This document shows positions 7,045 through 15,300 of a stretch of 40,408 nucleotides of DNA, piece after piece. This DNA comes from JAGXFP01 sp039714535 (GTDB lineage: Bacteria > Desulfobacterota > Desulfobulbia > Desulfobulbales > JAGXFP01), in contig JBDLJC010000031.1 in NCBI GenBank assembly GCA_039714535.1, positions 1 to 40,408 on the forward strand, in the 5' to 3' direction. A model generated the notes under the pieces. The model made no database searches, had not been told where the DNA came from, and saw only the letters and a program-made list of their open reading frames with translations. Within the stretch, counting starts at the first letter, position 1. Each line of letters opens with the position of its first letter. The position numbers and the translations under genes were made by a program.

Positions 7045-7809
7045 ATGAATTTGAGACCATGTATTGACCTCCACGGCGGCTGCGTTAAGCAGATTGTTGG
7101 CTCGACCCTGTCCGATCGGGACACCGGCAGCCTGCAGACCAATTTTGCCTCCGATAAATCGCCTTCTTATTACGCGGAAATGTATCGCCGGGACGATTTG
7201 ACCGGTGGCCATATCATCAAGCTTGGTCCCGGCAACGAGGAAGCCGCCCTGAATGCTCTGGCAGCCTGGCCGGGGGGGATGCAGATCGGTGGCGGCATTA
7301 CGGCGGCCAATGCCGCCTATTGGCTCGAAAATGGGGCAGCGGCCGTCATCGTTACCTCCTATGTCTTCAAGGATGGTCTGGTTTATGAAAATCGTTTACG
7401 GGAACTGGCGGAGTTGGTCGGGGCCGATAAATTGGTGATTGATCTTAGTTGTCGACTGCGAGATGGTCGTTATTATGTGGTTACCGATCGGTGGCAGAAG
7501 TTCACGGAGGTTGAGATCACCAGGGGAACTCTGGCCTTTTTTGCCGGGTTTTGCAGTGAATTTCTGATCCACGCGGCCGATGTTGAAGGCAGATGTGAAG
7601 GGGTGGCCCGGGATCTGCTCACCGATCTGGCAAATTGGGTGACTATCCCCACCACCTATGCCGGTGGGGTCAAGGACCTCGGTGATCTGCAGCTGGTCCG
7701 GGAGCTGGGGCGCGATAAGCTGGATGTGACCGTGGGCAGCGCCCTGGATATCTTCGGCGGCAGTGGTATAGCCTATGATGAGGCAGTGGCCTTTTGCCGT
7801 GAAGGTTAA
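7045..7809 (+). CDS. hisA: HisA, phosphoribosylformimino-AICAR ribotide isomerase, eukaryote-like type
   Basis: 254 residues. It converts ProFAR to PRFAR by an Amadori rearrangement in histidine synthesis (a cytoplasmic TIM barrel). The start at 7045 is chosen because the longer reading from 6997 begins inside a terminator stem; GTG at 7036 is also possible. Family marks are RPCIDLHGGCVKQIVGS at the N-terminus, HIIKLGPGNEEAA, IGGGI, VIVTSYVF, LVIDLSCR, FLIHAADVEG, TYAGGVKD and VGSALDIFGG. The pattern matches the fungal/plant HIS6 branch rather than typical bacterial HisA. D8 and D133 sit where the two catalytic aspartates are expected. No other his gene is visible in the window, unlike a his operon. 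Confidence 0.9.
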   Translation: MNLRPCIDLHGGCVKQIVGSTLSDRDTGSLQTNFASDKSPSYYAEMYRRDDLTGGHIIKLGPGNEEAALNALAAWPGGMQIGGGITAANAAYWLENGAAAVIVTSYVFKDGLVYENRLRELAELVGADKLVIDLSCRLRDGRYYVVTDRWQKFTEVEITRGTLAFFAGFCSEFLIHAADVEGRCEGVARDLLTDLANWVTIPTTYAGGVKDLGDLQLVRELGRDKLDVTVGSALDIFGGSGIAYDEAVAFCREG

Positions 7810-7865
7810 TGTGTTGTCGGTAGTTCAGTATTAACCCAAGAAAATTTTGTTGAAATCGAATCGCA

Positions 7866-7975
7866 GAATGTCGAGGTAAGCGAAGACTCCGACAAGGAAT
7901 GTTTGATTTTGAAGTGTTTTCTTTTACTTCTACGGTTGAAAATTCCTCGGAGTCTTCGCTACCTGTTCGACATTC
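7866..7975. repeat. Long imperfect palindrome (110 bp) in an intergenic region
   Basis: GAATGTCGA (7866-7874) pairs with TCGACATTC (7967-7975), CGAAGACTCCGA (7881-7892) with TCGGAGTCTTCG (7947-7958), and GGAAT (7896-7900) with ATTCC (7942-7946). The loop holds a further GAAGT/ACTTC stem (7911-7915/7926-7930). No coding sequence is present. It could be a REP/MITE-like element or a structured RNA; there is no T-tract for a simple terminator. Confidence 0.7.
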
Positions 7976-8047
7976 GATATTATCTTTTTAAAGGGTAGCT
8001 GCTCATTAAGTTAATGACATTGAGGGCTGTACTATTTGGTGGTATAT

Positions 8048-8233
8048 ATGCAACAGCAAGATAACCCTGGTGGTGACAAGGAAGAGTTGACTTCTCTTAC
8101 CATCAAGGTCTCAGAGGACCTGCATCGGGCCTATCAGCGCTGCACCTGGATCCTGATCAATGAGACGGGTAAAAATCAGCTGGATATCATGGATGAGATG
8201 GTCCGTGATTTTCTGACAAAACACGGCTGTTGA
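8048..8233 (+). CDS. Small protein, possible ribbon-helix-helix fold
   Basis: 61 residues from the ATG at 8048, with GGTGG five bases upstream; an in-frame TTG at 8036 is a less likely start. After a polar N-terminus the sequence LTSLTIKVSEDLHRAYQR looks like the beta-strand and first helix of a ribbon-helix-helix protein, followed by NQLDIMDEMVRDFLTKHG as a second helix. Such proteins are DNA-binding dimers or antitoxins, but no toxin partner is adjacent. The gene lies between a large palindrome and a helicase gene 56 bases downstream. The fold is inferred from pattern only. Confidence 0.55.
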   Translation: MQQQDNPGGDKEELTSLTIKVSEDLHRAYQRCTWILINETGKNQLDIMDEMVRDFLTKHGC

Positions 8234-8289
8234 AAATCCCCTCGGCGACATCCTGAGTCCGGCGGTCCGGCACTGATACCGGAAAATTC

Positions 8290-10512
8290 ATGGTGGTGTT
8301 GTTTGGCATGAAGAGAACTGGCAACCCCAAATCCCCCCCAACCAGCAGTTCCCCGGAACGCCTTTCCGGTGTTCTCGAAAGAATTACCTTCCAGAGCGAT
8401 GAATCCGGCTTTACGGTTGCCCGGTTACGGGCCAATGATCATGGCAATGAGTTGCTCACCATCGTCGGTATGCTGGCCGATACACCGGTCGGTTCCGGCC
8501 TTGAGCTTTCCGGGCGCTGGCAGCGGGATCCCCGGCACGGCAGGCAGTTCAAGTTTGACCATTATCAGGTCGTCAAGCCCAATACCATTCAAGGTATGGA
8601 AAAATACCTGGGCTCAGGTCTTATTAAAGGGGTCGGCCCGGCTTATGCCGCGAAGATTGTCAGCCATTTCGGGATGGCAACCCTTGAAGTCCTGGATCAG
8701 AGTCCTGAGCGGCTCTCGGAGGTGGCTGGGCTGGGTCGCAAGCTGATCGGCATAATCAAGGAGGCTTGGCGGGGGCAGAAGGATGTCCACGAGATCATGG
8801 TCTTTTTGCAGGGCCACAATATCCCTGCGTCCTACGCGGTTAAGATCTACAAGACTTATGGTCCGGGGTCTTTGCGGGTGGTCAAAGAGAACCCCTACCG
8901 GTTGACCGAAGATATCTGGGGGGTAGGTTTTCGGGTTGCCGATCGGATTGCCGTCTCGGTTGGTCTGCCTACCCATGACCCGGGCCGGATCAAGGCCGGA
9001 TTGCTCTTTGTTCTTAATGAGGCGGTGAGCAGTGGCCATTGTTATCTGGAGCGACAGGAACTTTTTAAAAAGAGCTGCAGCCTCCTCGAGCTGCCACTAG
9101 CAATGATCGAGGCTCGGTTGCCGGAGTTGCTTGCTGAAGAAAAAGTCGTGGTTGGCGATGAGCGGGTCTATCTGCCATATCTCTATCATGCCGAGCGTGG
9201 CGTGGCCAACTCATTGCTGCGTATTGGTGATGGATTGCCGCCCTGGGGTAAGCTTGATTCCGTGGTTGAGTTGCGGCAAATCCGCAAGGCGATGGGCTTC
9301 GAGCTCGCGCCTGAGCAAGCCCAGGGCCTGGGGGTCGCCCTGGAGAACCGATTGGCGGTGCTTACCGGCGGTCCCGGAACGGGCAAGAGCACTATCCTGA
9401 AGGCCATGATCCTGATGTTGGAGAAAAAGGGGGTGCGTATTGCCCTGGCGGCGCCGACCGGTCGAGCGGCCAAACGTTTGGCTGAGGCCACCGGTCGGGG
9501 AGCCTCAACCATCCATCGCCTGTTGGGCTTCACCGCCTTCGGCGGCGGTTTCAGTCATAATAGCGATAAGCCACTGGCGGCGGATCTGGTGGTTGTCGAT
9601 GAAGCATCGATGCTGGATATTGTGCTGGCCAATAGTCTGCTGCGGGCAATTCCGGCTGGTGGGGCGCTGTTATTGGTCGGCGATAGTGACCAGCTGCCTT
9701 CGGTCGGCCCCGGTAATTTTCTGCGGGATCTGGTTGCCTGCGGCCTGCTTAAAACGGCGCGGCTCACCAGGATATTTCGCCAGGGGGAGGGCAGCCTGAT
9801 CAGTATCAATGCTGCCCGGGTCAATAGCGGTAAATCTTTTGACCTGCTGCCGGAATATAAGGGCGATAAAGATTTCTATTTTATTGCCAGGGAGGCTCCC
9901 GAGGAAATCGAAAGGGAGGTGGTCAGCCTCTGTGCGGGGCGGTTGACCGAGAAATACGGTTTTGATCCCAAGCGGGATATTCAGGTGCTGACCCCGATGC
10001 GTAAAGGCCTGATTGGGGTTGAAAATCTCAATCGCCGCTTGCAACGGGTAATTAATGGCCCAGACGGAGGGGCAGAGGAAAACGGGCCTGAGAGGTTTCG
10101 GCTCGGCGATAAGGTTATGCAGCTCCGTAATAATTACGAGAAAGAGGTCTTTAACGGCGATATGGGCTTTGTAACCGATATCGATGGTGATGCGCAGGTT
10201 GTCACCGTGACGGTTGACGGTCGGCCGATCAGCTATGAGTCGGCGGAGATTAATGAACTGCAACTGGCCTATGCGGTGACAGTCCACAAGTCCCAGGGCT
10301 CGGAATTTCCCTGTGTGATCTTGCCCATCCACACCGTTCACTACCCCCTGCTCCAGAGGAATCTCCTCTATACCGGCATTACCAGGGGGAGAAAGCTGGT
10401 CGTGGTGGTCGGCAGCCCCAAGGCGCTTACCATCGCTATCGCCAATAACCGGGTCCGGCAAAGGAACTCCGGACTACAGGAAAGATTATTGGCCGGGGTG
10501 ACCGATGGATGA
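8290..10512 (+). CDS. recD2: RecD2-type ATP-dependent DNA helicase (SF1B)
   Basis: 740 residues, the usual length of stand-alone RecD2/RecD-like helicases. These are 5'-3' SF1B motors that act in DNA repair without RecBC. The N-terminal third holds an OB-like domain (SGVLERITFQSDESGFTVAR) and helix-hairpin-helix segments (KGVGPAYAAKIV, EVAGLGRKLI, DIWGVGFRVADRIA). Walker A is LTGGPGTGKST (about residues 358-368), Walker B is VVVDEASMLD (about 433-442), GDSDQLPSVGPG is motif III, and AVTVHKSQGSEFP (about 660) with YTGITRGRK (about 694) are the C-terminal motifs. The start is ambiguous: ATG at 8290 or ATG at 8308; neither has a strong ribosome site. Confidence 0.92.
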   Translation: MVVLFGMKRTGNPKSPPTSSSPERLSGVLERITFQSDESGFTVARLRANDHGNELLTIVGMLADTPVGSGLELSGRWQRDPRHGRQFKFDHYQVVKPNTIQGMEKYLGSGLIKGVGPAYAAKIVSHFGMATLEVLDQSPERLSEVAGLGRKLIGIIKEAWRGQKDVHEIMVFLQGHNIPASYAVKIYKTYGPGSLRVVKENPYRLTEDIWGVGFRVADRIAVSVGLPTHDPGRIKAGLLFVLNEAVSSGHCYLERQELFKKSCSLLELPLAMIEARLPELLAEEKVVVGDERVYLPYLYHAERGVANSLLRIGDGLPPWGKLDSVVELRQIRKAMGFELAPEQAQGLGVALENRLAVLTGGPGTGKSTILKAMILMLEKKGVRIALAAPTGRAAKRLAEATGRGASTIHRLLGFTAFGGGFSHNSDKPLAADLVVVDEASMLDIVLANSLLRAIPAGGALLLVGDSDQLPSVGPGNFLRDLVACGLLKTARLTRIFRQGEGSLISINAARVNSGKSFDLLPEYKGDKDFYFIAREAPEEIEREVVSLCAGRLTEKYGFDPKRDIQVLTPMRKGLIGVENLNRRLQRVINGPDGGAEENGPERFRLGDKVMQLRNNYEKEVFNGDMGFVTDIDGDAQVVTVTVDGRPISYESAEINELQLAYAVTVHKSQGSEFPCVILPIHTVHYPLLQRNLLYTGITRGRKLVVVVGSPKALTIAIANNRVRQRNSGLQERLLAGVTDG

Positions 10513-10666
10513 GAGTGTTGTACCACCCTGTGTCGGTTCGGTCTGCAATGGGGTTGGTTCCTCAGACGGGTCGGGGGGAGCCGGTCTGGATGGAAAAAGC
10601 AATAGTTCTGCGGCCACTTTTCTTGTTGAAAAAAGATTGTAAACATGATAGGTCTTTCTGCTGTTG

Positions 10667-10690
10667 ACTGAATAGCCATTCATATTCAGT
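10667..10690. promoter_or_regulatory. Inverted repeat upstream of the RsbRD-dsr gene cluster, candidate operator
   Basis: ACTGAATA (10667-10674) and TATTCAGT (10683-10690) are perfect 8-base arms around an 8-base spacer. TTGACT (10664-10669), a possible -35 box, overlaps the left arm, but no good -10 box follows at standard spacing. The site is 56 bases before the start of the RsbRD gene. Confidence 0.5.
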
Positions 10691-10745
10691 GTGTTCCCGG
10701 TGGGGGAGTCCCTGCGTTTCTTTTTTGTTCTATTGAGTCATCTTA

Positions 10746-11288
10746 ATGAAGATACTGCCATTATTAGTTGAAAAAGAGACGGCCATTATCAAGGGATGGT
10801 TGAAGCACGTTCTCGCGGCCTTCCCTGCGGATGCGGTTAGATTCCTGGAAAAGCAGAATGATCGTTTTGCCAATCCACTGGGGCATAACTTTTCCGAGGG
10901 TTTGACTCGTCTGTATCGCAATTTGCGCAGCGAGGAACCGGGGGACATGACTGCGACCCTTGAGCAATTAATGAAAGTACGGGCTGTCCAGGCGGAAGAT
11001 ACGCCGGCCGAGTCCCTGGCTTTTATTTTTGCGCTAAAGGATATCATCAGGGCTGAATGCCGCAAGGAATGGTCGCCGGAGCTTGATGGTGAGTGGTCCG
11101 AGTTTACGGCTCGGATTGACCGGTTGGCCCTGCAAGCCTTTGATCTTTACATGGTGAGCCGCGAGAGGCTTTTCCAGGTAAGGATTCGGGAGTTGCAGAG
11201 CGGGAGAAGTGTCCTGACCGATAATATGAAGTGTCCTTCCGCTATGTTGCGGGAGGATTTGGCGAGTAAGAAAGCGGGAAATGATTAG
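10746..11288 (+). CDS. RsbRD N-terminal domain protein
   Basis: 180 residues. The sequence resembles the RsbRD N-terminal domain (PF14361-like), an all-alpha globin-related sensor domain first known from stress-signalling RsbR/RsbT co-antagonists. Matching features are the opening LLVEKETAIIKGWLKHVLAAFP, the middle FANPLGHNFSEGLTRLYRNL, and the end RLALQAFDLYMVSRERLFQVR. The usual C-terminal STAS domain is absent. It lies 40 bases upstream of dsrM in the same direction. From what I recall, such genes occur before dsrMKJOP in other sulfate reducers, so a regulatory or assembly role for the complex is plausible but unproven. The start has only a weak ribosome site. Confidence 0.8.
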   Translation: MKILPLLVEKETAIIKGWLKHVLAAFPADAVRFLEKQNDRFANPLGHNFSEGLTRLYRNLRSEEPGDMTATLEQLMKVRAVQAEDTPAESLAFIFALKDIIRAECRKEWSPELDGEWSEFTARIDRLALQAFDLYMVSRERLFQVRIRELQSGRSVLTDNMKCPSAMLREDLASKKAGND

Positions 11289-11328
11289 GTAGCTGTATCC
11301 AAATCAACTAGATGCGAGGTAACAGTAG

Positions 11329-12384
11329 ATGAAAGTCTTACAAGCATTAGGAATTGTCCTGGCGCTGATGCTGCTTGCTTATCTGGGCGTGGAAGTGCCT
11401 GGTGGGCGAACATTGTTCGGAGTGGTATTGCCGTATCTGGCCTTTGCCATTTTCATCATCTTTTTTATTGCGAAGGTGCTGGATTGGGCCAAGTCGCCGG
11501 TGCCGTTTAGGATCCCGACCACCTGTGGTCAGGCGAATTCACTGCCCTGGATCAAGCAGAACAAGCTGGATTGCCCCTCCACAACCCTTGGCGTGATCGG
11601 GCGCATGCTCCTGGAGGTCTTTCTGTTCCGGTCTCTTTTCCGGAATACCCAGGCGGAGGTCCATGAGGGCCCCAAATTGGCCTACGGCTCCAGTAAGTTT
11701 CTCTGGTTGTTCGGGATTTTGTTCCATTACTCATTCCTGACCATCGTCCTGCGGCATCTGCGCTTCTTCACCGATCCGATCCCGGCCTTCATTCATGCCC
11801 TGGAGTTTGGTGATGGTTTTATGCAGGTTGGTGCCCCGGTTCTTTACCAGACCGATCTGGTCTTTATGGGCGCGGTGACCTTTCTTTTGCTGCGGCGCTT
11901 GGTTCTACCTAATATCCGCTACATCTCCCTGGTCTCCGATTATTTCCCATTATTGCTCATTCTGGCCATCGGCACCACCGGCATCCTGATGCGTTATGTG
12001 GTGAGGGTTGATGTGATCAGCATCAAGATGCTGACCCGTGATCTGGTGACTTTCAATTTCAGCCCCTATATTGCGGATTCCGTCAGTGGTATCTTCTTTG
12101 TCCACCTGTTTTTGATCACCGTTCTGCTGGCTTATTTCCCATTCAGCAAGCTGATGCACGCCGGCGGTGTTTTTCTGAGCCCGACCCGAAACCTGGCTAA
12201 TAACAGCCGGATGGTTCGTCATATTAATCCGTGGAACGATCCTTCCATCAAGCCCCACTCCTATGCGGGTTATGAAGATGATTTCCGTGAATTTATGGTA
12301 GAAGCAGGTCTTCCTGTAGATAAAGAGCTGCCGCCGAAAGAGGACGCACCGGCGGCGGAAGGGGATGCTCCGGCTGAGTCTTAA
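11329..12384 (+). CDS. dsrM: DsrM, membrane haem b subunit of the DsrMKJOP complex
   Basis: 351 residues, with GAGGT before the ATG. DsrM is the NarI-like cytochrome b subunit that takes electrons from menaquinol and passes them to DsrK. Hydrophobic segments are visible around residues 4-22, 28-50, 122-145, 178-195, 205-222 and 245-280. Candidate haem ligands are the histidines in FHYSFLTIVLRHLRFF and in FFVHLF and LMHAGG. The C-terminal tail is Pro/Ala/Glu-rich and cytoplasmic. The gene is first in the order dsrM-K-J-O-P, with 35 bases to dsrK. The length is within the family range. Confidence 0.93.
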   Translation: MKVLQALGIVLALMLLAYLGVEVPGGRTLFGVVLPYLAFAIFIIFFIAKVLDWAKSPVPFRIPTTCGQANSLPWIKQNKLDCPSTTLGVIGRMLLEVFLFRSLFRNTQAEVHEGPKLAYGSSKFLWLFGILFHYSFLTIVLRHLRFFTDPIPAFIHALEFGDGFMQVGAPVLYQTDLVFMGAVTFLLLRRLVLPNIRYISLVSDYFPLLLILAIGTTGILMRYVVRVDVISIKMLTRDLVTFNFSPYIADSVSGIFFVHLFLITVLLAYFPFSKLMHAGGVFLSPTRNLANNSRMVRHINPWNDPSIKPHSYAGYEDDFREFMVEAGLPVDKELPPKEDAPAAEGDAPAES

Positions 12385-12419
12385 TGAGCCTGAAACACCG
12401 TTAATAAGGGATTGCGAAA

Positions 12420-14072
12420 ATGGCAGATACAAAACTTGAACAAATGAGTGAGAGCGTGGCTAAAGACCCGTCGTTGATGACGGGAGCCGTGCCCAAGAAA
12501 GATTGGATGGACACGCCGGCGATATTCAAGCCCGGCAACTATTGCTATCCGGCCAAGAAGGATATGGTCGAATATCTTGACAAGGCCCTGGGCGGCAAGG
12601 GGCTTTTTGGTGAACCCCGTGACTGGGATATTGAGAGTGATGATTGGAAACTTCCTGAAAACTGGAAAGAGATCATCATCCAGGGCATCAAGGACCGGCT
12701 CGATAAGTTTCGGTCCTTCAAGATCTTTATGGATTGCTGTGTGCGTTGCGGCGCCTGTGCCGATAAATGTCACTTCTTCTTAGGCACCGGTGATCCCAAG
12801 AACATGCCGGTCCTGCGGGCGGAGCTGCTGCGCTCCATTTACCGTAACGAGTTCACCAAGGCCGGCAAAATTCTCGGTCGTCTGGCCGGGGCCCGGGAGA
12901 TGACCTTCGGGGTTCTGAAAGAGTGGTTCATGTACTTCTACCAGTGCACAGAATGTCGGCGGTGTTCGGTGTTCTGCCCATATGGTATTGATACCGCCGA
13001 GGTCACCATGATGGCCCGGGAGATTCTCCATCTGGTCGGGGTCGGCACCAACTGGATTCTGGAGCCTGCTTCCAACTCCAACCGGACTGGTAACCATCTG
13101 GGTCTCCAGCCCCATACTTTTAAAGAAAATGCCGAATATCTGATTGATGATATTGAGGAAGTTACCGGCCTGCGTCTGAACAGTCTTAACTTCAACCGCA
13201 AGGGCGCCGAGGTTCTCTTTATTATTCCTTCGGCCGATGTTTTTGCCGAGCCGGGCATCTATACCTTCATGGGTTATCTGCTGCTCTTTGATCATATCGG
13301 TCTTGATTACACGATCAGCACCTACGCCTCGGAAGGCGGTAACTTCGGGTCATTTACCAATAATGAACTGATGAAGAAGCTGAACGGCAAGATGTATGCC
13401 GAGGCCAAACGTCTTGGCGTCAAGTGGATCCTGGGCGGCGAGTGCGGTCATATGTGGCGGGTGCTTCACCAGTATATGGATACCATGAACGGTCCGGCGG
13501 ATTTCCTTGAAGTACCCAAGTCGCCGATAACCGGTACGGTCTTCGAAAATTCCGCGTCTACCAAGATGGTCCATATCAGTGAGTTTACTGCCGATCTGAT
13601 CAAGCATGGCAAGCTGAAGTTCGATAAGTCCCGCAACGACCATCGGGTGATTACCTTCCACGATTCCTGTAACCCGGCCCGTGGTATGGGCTTGCTTGAT
13701 GAGCCGCGCGAGATTATCAAGGCTGTTTGCAACAATTTCCATGAGATGCCGGAAAATACCATTCGGGAGCAGACTTTCTGTTGTGGTAGTGGCACCGGTC
13801 TTAATACCGGCGAGATTATGGATCTGCGGATGCGCGCCGGCCTGCCAAGGGCCAATGCAGTCAAGCATGTTCATGATAAGCACGGAGTTAACATGCTGTC
13901 TTGTGTCTGCGCCATCGACCGGGCGACCTTGCTTGCCCTGATGGAGTATTGGAATCCCGGGGTTGAAGTTTGCGGTGTATCCGAATTGGTCGGTAACGCC
14001 TTGATCATGGATGGTGAAAAAGAGAGAGATTCAGGACTTCGGTTTGAACCTCTTGCAGGGATGGAGGGGTGA
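12420..14072 (+). CDS. dsrK: DsrK, catalytic Fe-S subunit (HdrD-like) of DsrMKJOP
   Basis: 550 residues, cytoplasmic. It is thought to reduce the DsrC trisulfide produced by sulfite reductase, using a noncubane Fe-S site as in heterodisulfide reductase HdrD. Two [4Fe-4S] motifs are visible: CCVRCGACADKC (C107, C110, C113, C117) and CTECRRCSVFCP (C176, C179, C182, C186). The C-terminal CCG-type region includes HDSCNPARGMG (C417), FCCGSGTG (C454, C455) and SCVCAIDRATL (C495, C497). All expected cysteines are present. The gene is tightly coupled to dsrJ: its stop overlaps the ribosome-binding region of the next gene. Confidence 0.95.
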   Translation: MADTKLEQMSESVAKDPSLMTGAVPKKDWMDTPAIFKPGNYCYPAKKDMVEYLDKALGGKGLFGEPRDWDIESDDWKLPENWKEIIIQGIKDRLDKFRSFKIFMDCCVRCGACADKCHFFLGTGDPKNMPVLRAELLRSIYRNEFTKAGKILGRLAGAREMTFGVLKEWFMYFYQCTECRRCSVFCPYGIDTAEVTMMAREILHLVGVGTNWILEPASNSNRTGNHLGLQPHTFKENAEYLIDDIEEVTGLRLNSLNFNRKGAEVLFIIPSADVFAEPGIYTFMGYLLLFDHIGLDYTISTYASEGGNFGSFTNNELMKKLNGKMYAEAKRLGVKWILGGECGHMWRVLHQYMDTMNGPADFLEVPKSPITGTVFENSASTKMVHISEFTADLIKHGKLKFDKSRNDHRVITFHDSCNPARGMGLLDEPREIIKAVCNNFHEMPENTIREQTFCCGSGTGLNTGEIMDLRMRAGLPRANAVKHVHDKHGVNMLSCVCAIDRATLLALMEYWNPGVEVCGVSELVGNALIMDGEKERDSGLRFEPLAGMEG

Positions 14073-14077
14073 TATCG

Positions 14078-14461
14078 ATGTATGACAAGAAAATAATCAT
14101 ACCCGGTTTGTTAGTTTTTGTTGTCTTAGTCACATTTCCGATATGGTACGGTCTCAGCACCATTGCCGGACCGCTGCCAAATCCGGAGAAACCGACTAAC
14201 GCCAGGGAATGTGTAGAATCTACCGATTTCATGCGGAGTTCTCACATGGTGTTGCTCAATGAGTGGCGCGATAATATCGTTCGTTCCGGTGGTACTCGGA
14301 AGGGCACTACAGCCAATGGAACCGAATATGTTAGGAGTCTGCAGAAGGGTTGTATGAATTGTCACACCAGCAAGAAGAAATTCTGTGATGAGTGTCATAC
14401 CTATGCAGCCGTTAAACCTTATTGCTGGGATTGTCATATCCAGCCTAAGGAGACCAACTAA
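14078..14461 (+). CDS. dsrJ: DsrJ, periplasmic trihaem cytochrome c
   Basis: 127 residues from the ATG at 14078; GGAGGGG (14063-14069) lies 8 bases upstream. A GTG at 14069 is the alternative and would overlap that site. An uncleaved N-terminal helix (IIPGLLVFVVLVTFPIWYG) anchors it. Three haem motifs occur: CMNCH (from residue 92), CDECH (103) and CWDCH (116). The conserved Cys45 in AREC, near TDFMRSSHM, matches the Cys reported as an unusual axial haem ligand in this family. DsrJ faces the periplasm and exchanges electrons with DsrO. The last base of its stop is the first base of the dsrO start. Confidence 0.94.
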   Translation: MYDKKIIIPGLLVFVVLVTFPIWYGLSTIAGPLPNPEKPTNARECVESTDFMRSSHMVLLNEWRDNIVRSGGTRKGTTANGTEYVRSLQKGCMNCHTSKKKFCDECHTYAAVKPYCWDCHIQPKETN

Positions 14462-15288
14462 TGGATAATAGCAGAAGAAAATTTCTCAAGATAGCCGGTC
14501 TGTCAGCAATAGCCGGAATTGGCGCCCCAACCGCCTTCAACGGTTTGCTGAAGGGCGAGGCCTTTGCCAGCAGCTCCCCATCCGGTGGCGGTCATGGTAG
14601 CAAAAAGGCTCCGACCGGAAAACGGTATGGCTTTGTCATTGATGTCGAGAAGTTCGCTCAAGACAAGGACTTGGCCCAGCGTTGCGTTGATGCCTGCCAC
14701 TCCATCCACAATGTGCCTGACTACGGCAATCCAAAGGATGAGATCAAGTGGATCTGGAGCGAAAAATTCGAGCATACTTTTCCGGACCACAGTCATTACA
14801 AGAAGAATGAGCAGCTCCAGGATACGCCGATCATGACTTTCTGTAATCACTGTGACAATCCGCCCTGCGTGCGGGCCTGTCCGACCCAGGCAACTTTTAA
14901 GAATGCCGATGGGATGGTCTTGATGGATTTCCATCGCTGCATCGGCTGCCGGTTCTGTATGGCTGCTTGTCCCTACGGGGCCAGGAGCTTCAATTGGCGC
15001 AGTCCCCGGGAGCTTGATGCGAGCGGTAACTACAAATACATCAAGAACCCCAATCCGGACTTCCCGACCAGAATGCGCGGTGTTGTTGAAAAATGCAACA
15101 TGTGCGCTGAGCGGCTGGCCGAGGGCAAGATGCCAGCCTGTGTTGAGGCGGCCACACCCACTGATGCCATTGTTTTTGGCGACCTGAATGATTCTCACTC
15201 TCAGGTTTCCCAGGTCTTGAAGGAGAAGTTTACCATTCAGCGGAAACCGGCGCTTGGCACCAAGCCGTCGATTTTCTACATCATATAG
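14461..15288 (+). CDS. dsrO: DsrO, periplasmic ferredoxin-like iron-sulfur subunit
   Basis: 275 residues. A Tat signal is clear: SRRKFLK at residues 4-10 followed by a hydrophobic stretch and an Ala-x-Ala-like site near FAS. The mature protein carries cysteine clusters typical of DmsB/NrfC-type four-cluster ferredoxins: CVDACHS, CNHCDNPPCVRACP, CIGCRFCMAACPYG and CNMCAERL...PACVEA. It passes electrons between DsrP and DsrJ on the periplasmic side. The start overlaps the dsrJ stop (TAATG), so the two are translationally coupled; dsrP follows after 12 bases. Confidence 0.94.
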   Translation: MDNSRRKFLKIAGLSAIAGIGAPTAFNGLLKGEAFASSSPSGGGHGSKKAPTGKRYGFVIDVEKFAQDKDLAQRCVDACHSIHNVPDYGNPKDEIKWIWSEKFEHTFPDHSHYKKNEQLQDTPIMTFCNHCDNPPCVRACPTQATFKNADGMVLMDFHRCIGCRFCMAACPYGARSFNWRSPRELDASGNYKYIKNPNPDFPTRMRGVVEKCNMCAERLAEGKMPACVEAATPTDAIVFGDLNDSHSQVSQVLKEKFTIQRKPALGTKPSIFYII

Positions 15289-15300
15289 AGGTTAAAGAAC

